A DNA stretch of 64,000 nucleotides from a virus: IMG/VR virus record IMGVR_UViG_3300042448_002155, positions 1 to 64,000 of that record. One strand, 5' to 3'. Below, in pieces: positions 63,449 to 64,000 of this stretch. The notes under the pieces are model-generated. The model searched no databases. It was given only the letters and a program-made list of their open reading frames with translations, and was not told where the DNA came from. The position numbers were made by a program, and so were the translations under genes. Numbering within the stretch: the stretch's first letter is position 1; the number at the start of each line of letters is the position of its first letter.

Positions 63449-64000
63449 TCAGCCTGAACCCCACAGCTTTTGAGCAATGGGGTCTTGATAAGCTGCTTCT
63501 CCTTCTTTCTTAGAAAGATTATGACGAGCAGCTGAAACTTTTTGTTTTTGCACTTCTTCTTCAGGATCAATTAATTGAAGCGTTAAATTGGTTGCTTCCA
63601 TGCCGTTCATGTTTTGCTTTATTTCAATTATTTTTTCTGAAAGAGCTACATTTTCAGCTAATTCAGAGAATGTCATATTCTCTAAATCATCTGGAGTATA
63701 TGTAGATATAGTAGCGAGAACAAAGGCTTTCATTAAATTCTTAACTTCTGTAGCTTGATATCTTTTTTCTTCAAGAACGCTTTTAGCTAAGGATACGGTA
63801 AAGAAACCTGATATATCTAATATCTCTTGAGACAATGAAGAAACTGCCCCAGGAGGTATTGACATTAGGTCAAAATCTTCTGGATGGATAATAGCGTATG
63901 ACAAGATTAAGTCTTCCATATCTGCGGAAGAAAAACCATCCAAACCTTGTAGGTATAATATTTTATTATATTCTTTAAAGGTTAGTTCTCTAAAAACTAA
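63449..64000 (-). CDS. Possible tail assembly chaperone (cut by window edge)
   Basis: The frame has no stop up to position 64000, so the true start is outside the window. A TTG at 63943 is probably not the start. The visible 183 residues begin LVFRELTFKEYNKILYLQGLDG, an R-E-L-T-x-x-E-Y pattern typical of tail assembly chaperones and gp26-like proteins encoded just before tape-measure genes. The C-terminal half is helical and charged (VQKQKVSAARHNLSKKEGEAAY). No frameshift site is evident in this portion. The assignment rests on one motif and on position. Confidence 0.55.
   Translation of the reverse strand, partial: LVFRELTFKEYNKILYLQGLDGFSSADMEDLILSYAIIHPEDFDLMSIPPGAVSSLSQEILDISGFFTVSLAKSVLEEKRYQATEVKNLMKAFVLATISTYTPDDLENMTFSELAENVALSEKIIEIKQNMNGMEATNLTLQLIDPEEEVQKQKVSAARHNLSKKEGEAAYQDPIAQKLWGSG

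Overview
This 64 kb window is an AT-rich piece of a large tailed-phage (Caudoviricetes) genome. Every supported gene lies on the minus strand, so transcription runs from position 64000 towards position 1. Both edge genes are cut by the window. A contractile (myovirus-like) tail is inferred from a gp25-type wedge protein, a baseplate-J-type protein, a gpV/gp5-type OB-fold protein, a late-control-D-like hub segment and tail-associated cell-wall hydrolases. A Gram-positive, perhaps actinobacterial, host is suggested only indirectly: an r1t-type holin, a peptidoglycan-binding module on a tail protein, an M15-type peptidase plus transglycosylase, an MSMEG_6728-family protein and a B12-dependent ribonucleotide reductase. 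None of these proves the host.

Layout in the direction of transcription. (1) 64000-51500: the 3' part of a possible tail assembly chaperone gene, then two very large virion proteins (2207 and 1617 aa), one of which may be the tape measure, and a small Lys/Ser-rich protein. (2) 51492-35394: the baseplate hub and central spike, made of a 3754-aa giant hub-like protein, an M15 peptidase/transglycosylase tail lysin, an OB-fold spike protein, a hypothetical, gp25 and gpJ homologues. (3) 35330-15620: peripheral baseplate or fibre proteins (1534, 1049, 924, 867, 914, 714, 131 and 417 aa). Several look like diverged paralogues, and the 924-aa protein starts with a peptidoglycan-binding domain. (4) 15556-14463: a repeat-containing protein, a small membrane protein and a holin-like protein. 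(5) 14462-14315: a short non-coding boundary with a strong hairpin and an extended -10 box. (6) 14308-1: nucleotide metabolism (class II RNR, ThyX, dCMP deaminase, deoxyribosyltransferase-like protein), small unknown proteins, three probable glycosyltransferases, an SNase-like nuclease, then the replication module (DnaB-type helicase, Cas4/RecB-like Fe-S protein, HD protein, AEP-type primase, zinc ribbon, DNA polymerase III alpha).

Genes are packed with ATGA or TAATG overlaps, which implies long polycistronic messages and translational coupling. Two intrinsic terminators on the minus strand (near 7056-7086 and 14371-14399) break the sequence into at least three transcription units. No stretch longer than 300 bases lacks a gene. 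I see no tRNA, CRISPR array, insertion sequence, integrase or reverse transcriptase.

The most unusual signals are: about 20 dispersed Ala/Ser/Thr-Thr-Pro tripeptides in the 1534-aa tail protein, a staphylococcal-nuclease-like fold inside the 3754-aa hub protein, an internal domain duplication in that same giant, a 14-bp hairpin covering a start codon at 9551-9589, and a small, strongly terminated gene at 7113-7307.
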